Positions 22,701 to 35,700 of a stretch of DNA of 64,000 bases are shown in pieces (within the stretch, counting starts at the first letter, position 1; each line of letters starts with the position of its first letter). Both the position numbers and the translations under genes were made by a program. The stretch comes from Osmia lignaria lignaria. Its lineage: Eukaryota > Arthropoda > Insecta > Hymenoptera > Megachilidae. The notes under the pieces are model-generated. The model ran no database searches. It was not told the DNA's origin and was given only the letters and a program-made list of their open reading frames with translations. The stretch spans positions 3,164,501-3,228,500 of the forward strand of contig NC_135044.1 of the NCBI RefSeq assembly GCF_051020975.1. The letters are read 5' to 3'.

Positions 22701-25700
22701 TACCAACGATTTTTCACGCGAATCTTCGGCTCGCCTCCGCGCGAATTCGCGTCAGACCTGCACTTTGCACGTCACCGTTTGAGAAACGATCGAACTGGGT
22801 TAAGCTTCCCTTTCGATTGTTCTCCTCTAAACGCAGTATCGCGTGGTTGTTGAGAAATTATCACCATCGTTGACTACCGATCCCTTCGAACGGAAAATTT
22901 CATTCATTTTTCATTCGTTTAAAAATCGAAGATAAACGAACAAGCATCGTGAAATCCTTTCGGAAAGCAAATTTTCGTACCTTATCATCTTCAGGCGAAC
23001 ACGAGTCGAGCGGAATTGAGAATATTCGAGTTGCGTGTGGTCTCGAACCCTCTCCGCCCTCTCTTTCTAGAGAGACTTGCAAATTTCTATGTACGAGAGA
23101 GAAACGTTGGCAACGAGTATACACGAAGCAACCATTCATATTCGCCAGGCTTTGATCGATGATCTCCCGTCGCTTTTCGACGACACAAAGCCGTCGCGCT
23201 ATCGCGGCTGATCTGCTCCTTATCACCCTCGCGCTGTCTACGGAGCCCCTTGTTTTCTGTCTCCCAAACGGCACTGGGCGAAGGGAAAAAGAACGGCACG
23301 TTTCTTCTAATTGGACGACGTACGACGCGGAGATTTATAATTTCCACTTTTTCCAAATTTTCTTCACCTCCCTGTATTATTATACTTACACTATCCAAAG
23401 CTTTTACGATCGTGGAATACATCAATAGCCCCGTATAAAAATCCTTCGTGGATTAAAAGATTTAACAAAAGCACGTCGAAGCGTGTTGGAAGGCGAGGCG
23501 CGAAATGAATCCAGACGAACGAGTCTCAACAAAGTTTCAGACAAGGCGCGAGCCTGCCCGATGGTTGGATCTCACACAGGGAGGGCCGAGGCCGACACAC
23601 CACGGGGTTCTTGCTACCCGCCAACTTTACAAACCTCTTTACAGATCGTTATTCGTTCGATCGAGGCCACACATAAATCGGATGCCGAAGAAGAAAGGGT
23701 TTAGGCAGCAGGAGGAAGAAGAAGAGGAAGACGGTTGGTCAGCGGTCGAAATAGCACCTATGTGCCGTGACCAAGGAATATATCGTTCGCCGACCGGAAA
23801 ACTTATTCCGATCGGCTTAGCCCGGGTCAAAGGATGTCGTAAAATCAACCCGGAACACCTGCTGCGCCCTTCTCGATCGCTGACCCCTCTCGAAACCCCT
23901 GTCCGTTTCGCTGATTTTCATGATAGTTTTTCACCCATCGCGCGAAACGATCCCTAGTAAGCTGCCCGATGAGTTACGAGTAGGTGATACCCAAGTATGT
24001 TTTTGCTGTCTTGTCGAGAAACACTTCTTGTATCGTTTTGATGGGCTTCTATACGCACAGTGTATGATTTGTGACATCTCTGCGCCATGATTTATGACTC
24101 GCGCAGTATACGACTGCAGTGGGTGTAGAAAGAATTCGTACACTATCACTAGTAGTCAATGTTTTGTTGCCAATTTAGTTACTACTGATAATAGAAGAGA
24201 ATTATTAGTGAACGTTGAGTATTAAAGAAAATTGAACAGAGGTAGAAGGTTTGACGATTGAAATTAATATTAAAATGGTTTATAACTGAAGAATTGCGAG
24301 TCAAAGTGTTAAACGTCAAATTCTCCCCGCAAGTATCTAATAAATTCAAAGCGTGTAAAATAAATGTTGAATAAACCGCGAGCTAGTGAAGAAACTCAAC
24401 GAAACGACAGGGTCGTAGAAAGTCCGAGTCGTAGGAAGGAAGCGCAGTAAATGGCGAGGAGGCATCCAGCATTTTATGAATAATGGTCGCAAGAAACGTT
24501 CCTCGACGCAAGCCGTACAGTGGGCGTTTCTTCGTTATTTTTCTTTTTTCTTTCCGTGTTTCACTTTTACGATCCGTTCGCTGGCCAGAGGTGGAGGCGC
24601 CGTACGTCCGGCGGGCATCAAGTCAACAGACGCAACGATCCGCGTCCGGGTTCTAACGATTTCCTGCGATCAAATACTTCGTCTAACGTCGAACGAATGG
24701 TTCTTACACCCCTTTCATTATCATCTGACAAATTTCCCTCGCTTCTAAAATACCTTGGATCTTCTGGAGTTTATCGAAAATTACTTGTAATTCTTGATGA
24801 ATCATTTAAATCTTCGGTAATCAAGAAAATGACCTCGAATTACCAGCCTTGAACAAAATAAATGAACAAAGGCTAAAGAAAAATCTTCAAACAGAGTCAT
24901 CAATGAGTCCATTCGTCATCGCAAGCCGATCTTCAGCATCCCGTTTCACGTCGTTCGGAACACGAAAAGCAATGTTCCTCCTGTTTCCGTCTCGTTCCCT
25001 ACACGCCCTCGTCTTTCTCCGGGTCAACAAGGAAAGCCGACTCCGATCAAGGAAACGGTGTCAAATCTGGAGCACGTGTGCGACGAAGGTTCTGCACAGT
25101 GCATTGGGTTTCACAGGGTGTCGATGATTTTTGCGGTCGGTCCTGAAAGGGGCCCGAAAACGAAGCCGAGGAGCCCTGGCGCCAGATCGTTGCGTGGTTG
25201 ACACGTGATACGTCTGCAGGGGTGTGAACCGTCGTGCAAGCACCGAGCACGAGTTATCCTCCGCCTCTTTTTTCCTCCTCTGTTCTGCCCTCTTCAACTA
25301 TGACGTCTAATGACGCGTGGAGGAAGGAACCGGCCCACGTTGCGGAATTCGAGCTATTTTCAAAAGCGGCGAGCATCGCCGGCGTCCTTGTAAACGTTAC
25401 ACCCCCGCGACCGACACCCGTTTCTCAGAACGATTAGGCGCTTTATGGCCAGCTATTTCTGGCCTTACCATTCTTTTTCTGTCGGTTTCGTATGGGAAGA
25501 GGAATTGATATGTAGGGAAATTTAGCTATAATTGCTTTTTTTAGGGGTTTCAATTAAGATAAGATGAAGGGGAGAGACACGAAGACTTATGTTTTGAATA
25601 TTTTCTTTCACGAAGATGTTTCTTATAATTCGGAAATTGAATTCTTTTTAAATAAAATATTTTCGATGTCTCCGTTGCAAGTGAAGCAGAATAAATAGCA

Positions 25701-25909
25701 AGGATAATTCATTGATGAGCCTGATCATCGATAGGTAGACAAGAAACCCATACACTTCGTGGATGAGTAGGAAACGATTATCACCCCCTCGTTACGTCAG
25801 CTCACCCTAATACGAGAGAAGCATCGCGTAGCGAATCTCTGTGCAACAGATTTGACAAGGTACCTTTCGTCGGACAATGCTGTTGCGATTTCCCCCCTCG
25901 AAACACAAT

Positions 25910-26041
25910 TGATCGTGTATCAATGAACTCCATTCATCTTGTCGGCGAACAGATAATAATTCTGTTGCTGGTAAATATACCAGCAACAGAATTATTATCT
26001 GTTCGCCGACAAGATGAATGGAGTTCATTGATACACGATCA
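25910..26041. repeat. near-perfect 132-bp palindrome (64-bp arms, 4-base loop)
   Basis: Positions 25910-25973 are an exact reverse complement of 25978-26041, with AATA at the centre. Because of this, the same short peptide can be read from both strands. I see no clear target-site duplication. A short repeat of ATAATAGAAT follows at 26041-26069. Confidence 0.95.
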
Positions 26042-26493
26042 TAATAATAGAATCTATAATAATAGAATACTGGACATGCCTTTGTTCTCGAGGGGTCATG
26101 ATTTCAGGGGTTCCGGACACCCCCAGGTGCGGTTAGATCTGCATGTACAGAACACAGTTTGTCAGGGGCGTGAGTCAGTGGACGTTCATAGAACGTCTGG
26201 AAAAGATAATCTTAAAATGATGATTGCTCTTAAAACCGTGAAACACGGAAGAAGAAAAGAGGGGAAAGAAAACGGGAAGGAAAACGACGCTGACAGTATA
26301 CGAGTGACCATAAATCCAAAGCGTCACGTGGCGTTGAGTTGCGGGTCTCTGAAGGAGCCATTACTTTCGTAGCATCCCCGAGGAGAGTTCTAGTCAAGAG
26401 GGGTGGGAAAAATGGCGCAATAAAATCGTCCCTCTGACGTGTACGAGGCCATGTATACATAATACCGCGTGTCCTGATACGTATTGGTGTACA

Positions 26494-26768
26494 CAGGGTG
26501 TCTCACTTTCAATTTCTAAAATTTTCAAAGACGATTTCTTCGGGCTATTATTTACTTTAAGCACCAGCTTATTAAATCGACAAGTGGAAAATAATTTTCT
26601 TTGCAACATTTCAAAATTTCATTAAATTCACCAATATATTTGTATCGAAACACGCTTATTGTTATTCGAAAATTTTGAAAGGATTCATTAAACCGTTCGA
26701 AGCTACTTAATTTTCCCTTGTAACATTTTTTCCATTTCAAATTCATCTGAATTGCGTGGGACACCCTG
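26494..26768. mobile_element. MITE-like DNA transposon remnant with CAGGGTGTCYCAC ends
   Basis: The left end CAGGGTGTCTCAC (26494) and the right end GTGGGACACCCTG (ending 26768) are inverted copies over 13 bp with one mismatch. The 275-bp interior is AT-rich and non-coding. The flanks TACA on the left and TAGA on the right could be a decayed 4-bp target duplication, or a TA duplication with two extra bases. Size and ends fit a non-autonomous element; the superfamily cannot be settled by eye. Confidence 0.6.
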
Positions 26769-26769
26769 T

Positions 26770-29700
26770 AGACGTATGTACAACGCTGTATATAGCGTTC
26801 GGTCGGGTCGTGAAGGAGGTTCGTGACGGGGGTGTGTTCGGGGGTACGAAGGACAGAAAGGGAGGCGAGGAATCGGTCTCGGGGGTTGAGAGCGAACGGA
26901 GTTTCGCGTAACGAAGGTAATTTCATTCTTCGTAAGGAAGGTTAGCCTGTACGGAGCGAAGGGTGAGAACTACCGTAGCCAGGGTGGGTAGAAGCGGGGC
27001 AGAAATCTACACAGCAAAAAAAAGGAGTGAGTGGATTTGAAGAGCCACCGTGCTGGAGCGAGAACGAGTGCGAAAGGAGACAAACATATACACAAGAAGA
27101 AGAAGACGACGAAGAAGAGGGGTGAACAGGAGGAAAGAGGTTACTCGAAGGGGTAGAGGGACAAGGGGAGAAGACTACCAGGCTGTGTCGAGTTTCCACG
27201 GCTAAAAAGAGACCTTCAGAATAACAAACTGCGAGGAAAATGGAAGGAAAGCCTTGAAAGGGGACGAGGGTGGCACAGACTTCGCTGTTAACCCTCGACG
27301 ATTCGCGAAGCTTTCGTAGGTGGCTGGCTGGGTTATCGGCCGTGGAAATAATGGATACACGCCTTATTATGTCCCAGCGGGACACCCAACCGGAGCATTT
27401 CAAAGGATACGACCTACGTCGGTTGCACCACGCTGCGTGCGTGAGAAACAAACGCCGTGAATTAACATTTTAGAGGAGCTCGGGGTGAAGAAAGAGAGAA
27501 AGAAAGAAAACTGGACGAATGGGTAGGGATCATCCCCGGGGTGGTTACTATGGTGTTTCGGGGTTTACAATATGGACGTGATGTCTGCTAAAGTATCATG
27601 GGGTGGACTTACAAAGTGTTCGCGATGCTTTTGTTTGTTTGTTAAATTAGGTAATAATGTTTCGTAAAACTTCCCTTCATTTATATCAGAAAATTTAAGA
27701 CAAAAGAATTTTAAGGTTTAGGTATTTTAAAATTCCAATTAAAGAATGAAATATGATTGAAAATAATCTTTCCTATTGGAAGAGAGATAGATGATGGTAT
27801 AAATTACAAGTTAACTGACCGTATGCAGAAGGAAATAGTAGTACAGGTCAATGATTGCGTTCGGACAGCCGCATATCTGAGGATGAGATCAAATGTACAT
27901 TTACAATGTTCCAATCCTTAATGAGCAGTTTATGGTACGTCGATACCATGTATGTGTCACAGAATCAAAACGAAATTAAAAAAAGAAAAGGAATAGCATT
28001 ATTCAACCCCTTCCATTCATTGAATTCGGCTCGTTTGTTACGACCACAGGGATCGTAGGAAAGAAAAAGAAGGAATCAACCACCGTTACCAGCGAGCCTT
28101 ATTTAACATAAATAGCGGAAGTGATCGCATTAGGTCCACGTGTTAACCGCCGCAAATCAGGCATCCTCGAAACGCCTGAGGATCACGAGACGGGTTCAGG
28201 TATTACAGCGATTTTCTGTAGCAAGAGGCCGGCCTCCACAAAAGGTGCACCGTCGGGTAACACGGGGTGACGTGTGTTTATAAATAGGCGGCCGAATCTC
28301 TGTAGGGGTCGTGAGTATATTCCTTCATCCGTAACGATTTGCACCCCGATTCGCAATTATTGCCCGGTCATCGAGCTCCGGCAGCTAACTATAAACATGT
28401 TGACATTTGATGAAAGCGATGAGCTAAGTGATAAATATTGCTGACAGTTTTATAGATCTTCCTTTTTGTACCAGGTATTTATGAAAAATTGAAATTTAAC
28501 AACCCCCGCTGTCAAAGTCGGGGACAATGCCGACTACTTTCTATCAATTTCTCAATGAAATTTTCTCACCTTGTGTACAGAAACGATATTGCAACAGTTG
28601 ATTGGAGGATCTGGTGGTTACCACCGGCAACGTTTCAGCGTGTTTGCAGGATTCTCGGAGCATCGGTGAAGCGGATCGTACGAGGGGTTGTTTATTCGAT
28701 TGATCGCAACCAGGGTGGCCAGTCAGCGGTAAACTAATGCGCGTCAGTGATGCTCGCTGCTCGTGCTAATTGATTGATTACGCGGCCAAATATTATGCTC
28801 ATTTTCGCGTCGGCTCGCTTCGCTCGGCTGTGCAAACATCCGCCGCTGAACATCGTAAATCGCTACTGACTTTGTGCATCCCTTTTGTAGATTCTGCTAC
28901 TACGAAAAAAACAGCGTTATCGAATCAACATCGATCTATTCATTTTTTTCCTTGCTGAAAAATTGAACGCGTAAACATAGACAGACAGGATCGATCTTCG
29001 CAAACCTACGAGTATTTTTTTCTCTATGGAAATATTGCGACTTTAAGTTATTACGAATTTCCAATGGAAGTTACCAAGCGAATGTACCGTTCATATAAAA
29101 TAAATAAGATCGATAAAAGAAAATCCTAAGTATTTTTTTTCCATTCAATCTCCCCAATCCTCTTGTTTCGTCCATCGTTCCAGATACGTACGCCCTGTCC
29201 CGCTTGTAAAGCGAACGTCGCCAGTGTGATAGCGTTCGATCCTCGAGCGGATGTTCGTGGAAACAAGCGTTCCATCCTGTCGGAGATCGAAGTGCCTCTT
29301 CCGTGCCCAACAGTGGTGGCAGCTAGAATTGAAAATCCCGTTCGCCGAGCCACGCAATCGGTCACAAAGAAGAGGGTCTGCGCTTGAAGAGGACGCCAGC
29401 TCCGATTTTATCCCCGGCCACCAGTCGTCCTCCTCCTCCTCCTCCTCGTCCTCGTCGTCGTCGTAGTCGTCGTCGTTTCACCCCAATTAGAGAGGAACTT
29501 CGCCGACGTTCCCCTCTCTTTCTCGCCCCGTTTTCACCCTCCTCTTCTCCCCCACACTCTAGCCCGTGCAACCCTCCTGTTCGTCGTGGCGCAGCCCTCT
29601 CTGACGTCGACGCTCTCGATTTCACGTAAAGCCGACGCTAACGAGCACATGGAAGTCACGTGGAAACGCGACGTGGACGTAGCCGGAGGGAGGGTGGCCA

Positions 29701-32700
29701 GGAAAAACGGGACGAAACGGGTGTGAGGAGGTTCGCTGTCGCGTAGAAAAGTCCTGACAGTCACGTGGATGTGACAGGTGAACGCGACTTCCATTGGAAA
29801 CTGTGCACCGGCTCCTCGGGCTGATAAGACCCGTTTCCGGTCACGGGATCGATCGGTTCCTTCTTTTTCAGATTTCTAGTTTCCCGTGTGGGCGTAATTA
29901 ACGTGGTAAATGTTAAGTAACGTATGTCATACTTGGGTGAATTTGGAATTTTTTAATTTTGATTAATAAGATATCTATTAATTTCAATGGAAGAAGTAAT
30001 GAACAATTACAATTACTAAATTACAATTGAAACATTCAATTAAAAAGAAAAAACTGTACGTCAAATACAAACACTTCGATGAAAAGTACTCGAAATAACG
30101 TTTAAATCCCATCCCCGTCACCGAAACAAATCCCTTCGCGCAATTAAGCCATCCAGCCGCACAATGGACGATAATTGAAGGAGTCAAGGATCACGATCCA
30201 CGACAGACGGCGTGTTAAAAGTGTTAAAAAAAAGCACACACAGGGTGGCTGGATGAAAATTGATTGCGGTGCATATAAATTTTCTGGATGTCTTCATATG
30301 GCGGCGATCACGAAGCGGTGAAGGGTTGGGGCGAGTTTAAACGCGGCGATAAATTGCCGGGTAAAGGGTAGCGCAGCTGAATCCGTGATTCTATAAATCG
30401 ATATCGAATACAAACAAACCTATTCGTTTCGAAAAAAGGTAAAAAGAAATTGAAAACCCTACGAAATATCCTCTCGAGTACGGCGATCGAGATCGTGAAA
30501 GATCCCCGCTGAAAAGCAGCTGGAAATCTTGAAAACCCTTGACACCGTTCGACGATGCTCACTTCGGATACCCACTCGTGGCTGGAACAGATTTTGCCCG
30601 TCCGTTTTTGTTCCTCCAACACTACCATACTCGCTGAGCCTTTATTTATCTATTACACGGGCCTCGACGTCGAGATCGACAGGATTAGCGCGGTAGCGAA
30701 CAAGGAGCAAGAAAAAAGGAGGGGGACAAAAGGTGGATAGTGGAATCGCGAAGGGTAGCATATGTTAGGGGTTTTCTCGTGGCCCCTACTGGGGCTTGCG
30801 GGTTAGACCGGGCTACCCCCCAATTACCAGCTCCCCTTTGCCCTCTTCCGTGACCCCTTCCTCTTCTGTTAGGGCGGAATCGACCCTCGAGAAAAGTACT
30901 TCATTACGCAGACAGCCGTGTTGACTTGTATTGTACCGTGTTTCGAGAAAAAGAGAGGAATAGAGTGCCCCTTCAAATAATATCTGTGACGAATCGCTTG
31001 GCTCTTCTACCTCCCTCCGAACAACCCCCTCCTTTTCGTTCGACTGCTTTTTACCCTGGTGCTGTTGAAACCGACCAAGACGATACCGTTTTCCTCGGAA
31101 ACGCGCTTCTCCTCGTTCTCGCCTTTTTTTCTCGATGCTGTATTTCTTCGCGAGCTTCTTCTTCTGACTCGAAGGATGGGAACACCTGCCGGGAAGTGTC
31201 ACCAAGGATCGTCGTTAACGATGAACGCTCCCCAGACGTGTTGATTCGAGGAACAATGCGAGGCTTTCATTGGACGAATACCAGTTGGAATTGTTCTTAC
31301 GGATCTAATTGGATGTACAGGGAATTTTTCGACCGGAATGATGGATCTGGATTTCATAGAAATAAATAAGATTTGGAATCTGGAAGTTTCTTGATTACGA
31401 CCATTTTTGATGGATTTAAAATGAAACATCGATGTCTTCGAATTACAGATGACTTTTGATCTCGATGAAAGCGGATTATCGTCACCCTGACGAACACGAA
31501 TGACGGGCGATCGCAAAATCAACAAACAAACATGGGGCACCCGTGAATCTACTAACGCTAGCGGGACGACTACTCGCGTGCGATTAAGTATTTCGCCAAA
31601 CACGTTTCAATCCGTCGAGTAAACAGACTCGTGGTACGAGAGAAGGGTGATTTGTTTAAGAAGTGAACGGGAATAATCGAGAGGGTCAATCGAGATGGGC
31701 AGATTTTATTATTAGTTAAAAAATTATAGAAACACTTCAATTTGTCTTTTCTCTAGCAGCCCACTCAACGTTCTCTCGTTTTTTTCGTTAATCACTGAGC
31801 AGCATACTGTAAAACTTATCAATGTAACTTAATTGTCACCATAATAAATCGTGTATCGACTGCGTACATTTTTAACGAACGAACAGAAGCGCCGAAATTG
31901 GCCAATTCACGGTTAACGAGCTACCAGTTTCGATAGAGGATCTCGAATGAACCGTTCGTCACCGACGAACACCAAGTTACAACAATATTATTATTTCTAA
32001 ACTCGTGAGAACGAGGTGATGTAATACACCGAACGGTTTGACGTTCGGTATGGAAAGTGTAGACGACTGTGAAACGTGAAGAGAAAAAAGAGTGAAGAAA
32101 AAAGAATAAAATATCATTCTCTCTAGAGCCGAGGGCCGCTTAGACTGATTTATAGCAATGGAATGATGAGGCATTGCGCGATGTTAAACGCTGCCTTTAT
32201 GACCCGCTGCTGATCCTCTGACGCTGACTTTGATTGCGCATCATTAATCAGCCTAGCCTGGCTCGCTACCTCACCTGCACCATCAGCCCTCTGCCTTGTG
32301 TCGAGCCCCCATTTTTTTCCATTTACCTGTGCCCACTTATTGCTCCCTTTCTAACTGTTATACCAAAACTGGAAGCAATTTTTTCAAAAAATTTTCATTC
32401 CAAATTAGTCATTCTGCCGAATACTTGAATAAATTTTATTTTTAAAAAATAAATGGAACGACTTTTCACTTCGACTTTCCTCTCATCAACCCGTCTCCTT
32501 GTTCTTCCTCTTTCTTACCGGCAAGTAAATCATCGATTCATTTTTACGCACCACCTGCTGATCCTCATTGCGCAATCGACGAAGCTCGTAGGACCGATTC
32601 GCGGGATAATAATGTCTTCTTGCGGCAGGTAATCACACGGGCATTGATAGCGACGCGATCAACACAATGGACGGGTTCGGTTGCCTCCGCGCAGCAAGAA

Positions 32701-35700
32701 TCACCGGTGTCTCGAAATGATTAATGTTCACGCGGCGGATCCGCGCGTTCACGTCTTAATTCCGCGACATAATGGCCTTAACGATTCGGTCCCGGTCGAG
32801 CTGACGGGAGCGTAGATCCCGTCGCCGACGGAGAGGAAAGCGGAGGCGTGTCGTTCGTTAGCCTCCTCTTGTCGCGGTTACGTTGCGAGATTTCGGTGCT
32901 ACGCTTTTTTCTACCTCAATCTGTTCTCTTTTTTTTTACATTTTCTCTTTTGAACTACATTAAACCCTTGGGGGAAGCTTTTTTCATAATCATGTTTGTT
33001 GAATTTGTAACTCGATTACTTCAATTATAAATTATTCGAATATTATGATAAGGGAAGTTTTAATCTACTTGTATTTTCAAAACTCACGATGGTCGTAGAA
33101 AAATATTAAGAATCAGAACTCTCGATTGCGTGGAGTAACGAGGAAACAAAGTATTCGAGCGTTTTCTATCTGGAAATCCTTCAAAGGCACGGTTTCACCT
33201 GTCAGCCTCGCAACACGCGAGCGCGTAACTCGTGACAGCGTAAAGCACGTCACGTACCACGATTCCTATATGCGTCGAGAGAACGTTCTAAATTCCCGGC
33301 AATTCCGAAACGAACCGTGGACAAGAAAAAGTAAAAAAAAAAGAGAAGAGAGAAAACGAGCTAACCCTACGATTCCAAATGAATCAGCGCGGCTCTAAGG
33401 AAACTGGACCGAGGCGGAGTGACGTTAGAGAGAACGCTCGCGGCATCCGTGATCGAACAAGGGGACCGATATCCGCTCGAAACAGGTACGAGCAACGATG
33501 GGACACCGTGACAAGCCTCGAATCGATGGGCACCCAGAGGTGGTGCCCCGTTTGGCGATGAAAGGTAGCCACATTGTTGAACGGTGAGAGGAACGCGACC
33601 GGATTCGCTGCAACGCGATGCCGATCGGCATTAACGACGATTCTGGTCCCGCGATGTCACTTTCGTACCTCGCTGAAATACTTTCGGTAAACGGTGATCG
33701 ATTCGCCAAATATGCTTCCATCTGATTCATTGCTAACGATAATTTGATTAATTAACTTATGGTGTTTTGTGGACCGTGATTGTCTAGAATAGAATGGATA
33801 CCATTTCTGAACTATCGCGTGACTATTCGATAAATATACTTCTTTTGTGAACAGAGAATAAATTCACAAGTAAGGAAGTTGAAACAATTGAAACGTACGA
33901 GGAGCAAGAACAAGGCTTGATTTTAAATGAAGGGATGTTGGATCAAAGAACAATGGTACACGGTGGCCAAAGCGGATAGTCTGTCATTGTTCCGTCGTGA
34001 AGCTCGTTTCGAGTCTACCCAGGACGTTTTGACCCCGCAGCGAGATAAGGGAAGTCGGCTCTCTTTGATTCTCATGGAGAAAGGGAGCCCGATGTGGATC
34101 ATCGGACAGAGAAGCCGAAGACGATCCGGCCGAGTTACAAATGGACCTTTCGATTCGGTCATTTACCAGCATGGACACTTACTTGCAGGTACCGATACTG
34201 ATTCGGACCAGCGATAACCGATCGAATCTCTGGAACTGTTGGATCGCTTTACAAGAGTGATACGAGTTATCGGTTTTATCATGCTTCGGAATTATCGTTG
34301 TATTCCAATCGTTCAATAACATTTGTTATAACGTTAAGATTGCAAAAAATGCAGAGTCATTGCACTCGTACACTCTTTTATCTCTTTGATTGATATTTCC
34401 ATCCCTTCTATTTCGAACTGAAAATCATCGTATTCACGAAGGTAGCAAGGTCCACCAAGGTGAAAAAGAAACAAGATAGAAAAGAGAATCCCGAAAAGGC
34501 ATTTATCTCATCACTCGGCAAACATAAATTATTACCTTCTTCCCTTCGTTAAAAGAGAAAAGGGAATGGAAGCGAGACGAAAAGAGCTCGATCTTCGATA
34601 AGAGTCTTGTTCGCGACTGAAAATCGGCAATCTCGAGCTTCCGTGCGCAGAGATTCCTCTCTCACGACGCTGAAATCGCAACCGTCATCGTACAGGTCCT
34701 GCGATGACTGGCGAATACTGGCGAGGATGTCAACGGGTACCGTATAGGTCCACCTCCGGACGCCACTCTTCGCCAGGTTGAAAAGGACGCGGTAGGAAAA
34801 AGGAGGAATCCTCGTCGATGCCAGAAGCGTCATGAGTCATCGTCCAGTCATTCTTAAACTGCCTTTTAATACCTCGACTCGGTTCCGTGGTGACACGAAA
34901 GGAGGTGAGAGGGCACGCACGTTGATTGTAACCACGACTACCTGCCCCGTTGACCAGCCTGTGAAACGAGAGGAGGGAACAGAGACGGCTGGAGAAAAGT
35001 TGACGATAAACCGGGCAGTTTAATAGTCGGAGGCTCGAAGCTATTACTCGGCAAATTCCTTCGACCGGAGGTTGGTTCCTTGCTGGGTCCAGCAATCGGT
35101 CACCAGTCATCGGTATGTCCTACTGTCCTGCCACTGCTGCTTACTCGAGCATCAAACATTTACAACAATATCCAGCTGGTGACCAAGTGAAATTCTGACT
35201 GACCCGTCGCTTCTGATTTTGAATTTCCAATTAATTAACACTCACGACATTTGTATCGGTCGATCGGTTCGCCGCGTCGATATCCGGACCCAAGTCCCAT
35301 TCGCCGTTTAACTGGATCGGTCCGTCTCTTTCTGTACTCGTCTGGCCATTAGCCCCGGCCCGTAATTTACGTATTTGTTCTTCGGCTTGTAAATCTTCTC
35401 GGCCCTGTTCCTTCTCCCCGTTCCTTCTGTCTCCGTTGCTTCTCTCTTTCCAGGGTTGCAGGCGCCAAGCAACTCGCAGACCCGTAGCCAACCAATATGG
35501 ATAGGAATGCGTGACGTTACCATAATATTAATAGTTTATTTACCGAGGCCCATACGTCACTATGTCCCACAGTCGGCCTCGTGTATTAGTTAACGTCCGT
35601 TGCTTTTGCTCCGGGCGACTATCACTAAATATTCCTGTTTGCGAGGATGCTGACAGGGGTTGAACGCGTATCCTGTGTACACACGTACGGAATACCGTCG

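Larger units (their letters stand above)
14280..25900. other. intergenic, no convincing gene
   Basis: Mostly AT-rich with GC-richer islands near 16.1-16.6, 17.8-18.4, 20.3-20.6 and 25.0-25.4 kb. The 185-residue minus-strand ORF at 17629-18186 lies opposite a purine-rich tract, and the 150-residue + ORF at 23505-23957 has no recognisable domain; I treat both as chance. Items that can be supported are listed separately: a degenerate direct repeat, a tRNA-like remnant, a local duplication and a homeodomain-site cluster. Confidence 0.6.

Noticed and set aside
23505..23957. 150-residue + ORF with an acidic Glu run
   Set aside because: No recognisable domain, overlapping frames are also open, and there are no clear exon borders. 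It could be revisited with transcript data.
26942..27451. 169-residue minus-strand ORF with a Ser run
   Set aside because: The Ser run is a GAA/GAC microsatellite read backwards; the frame has no domain.
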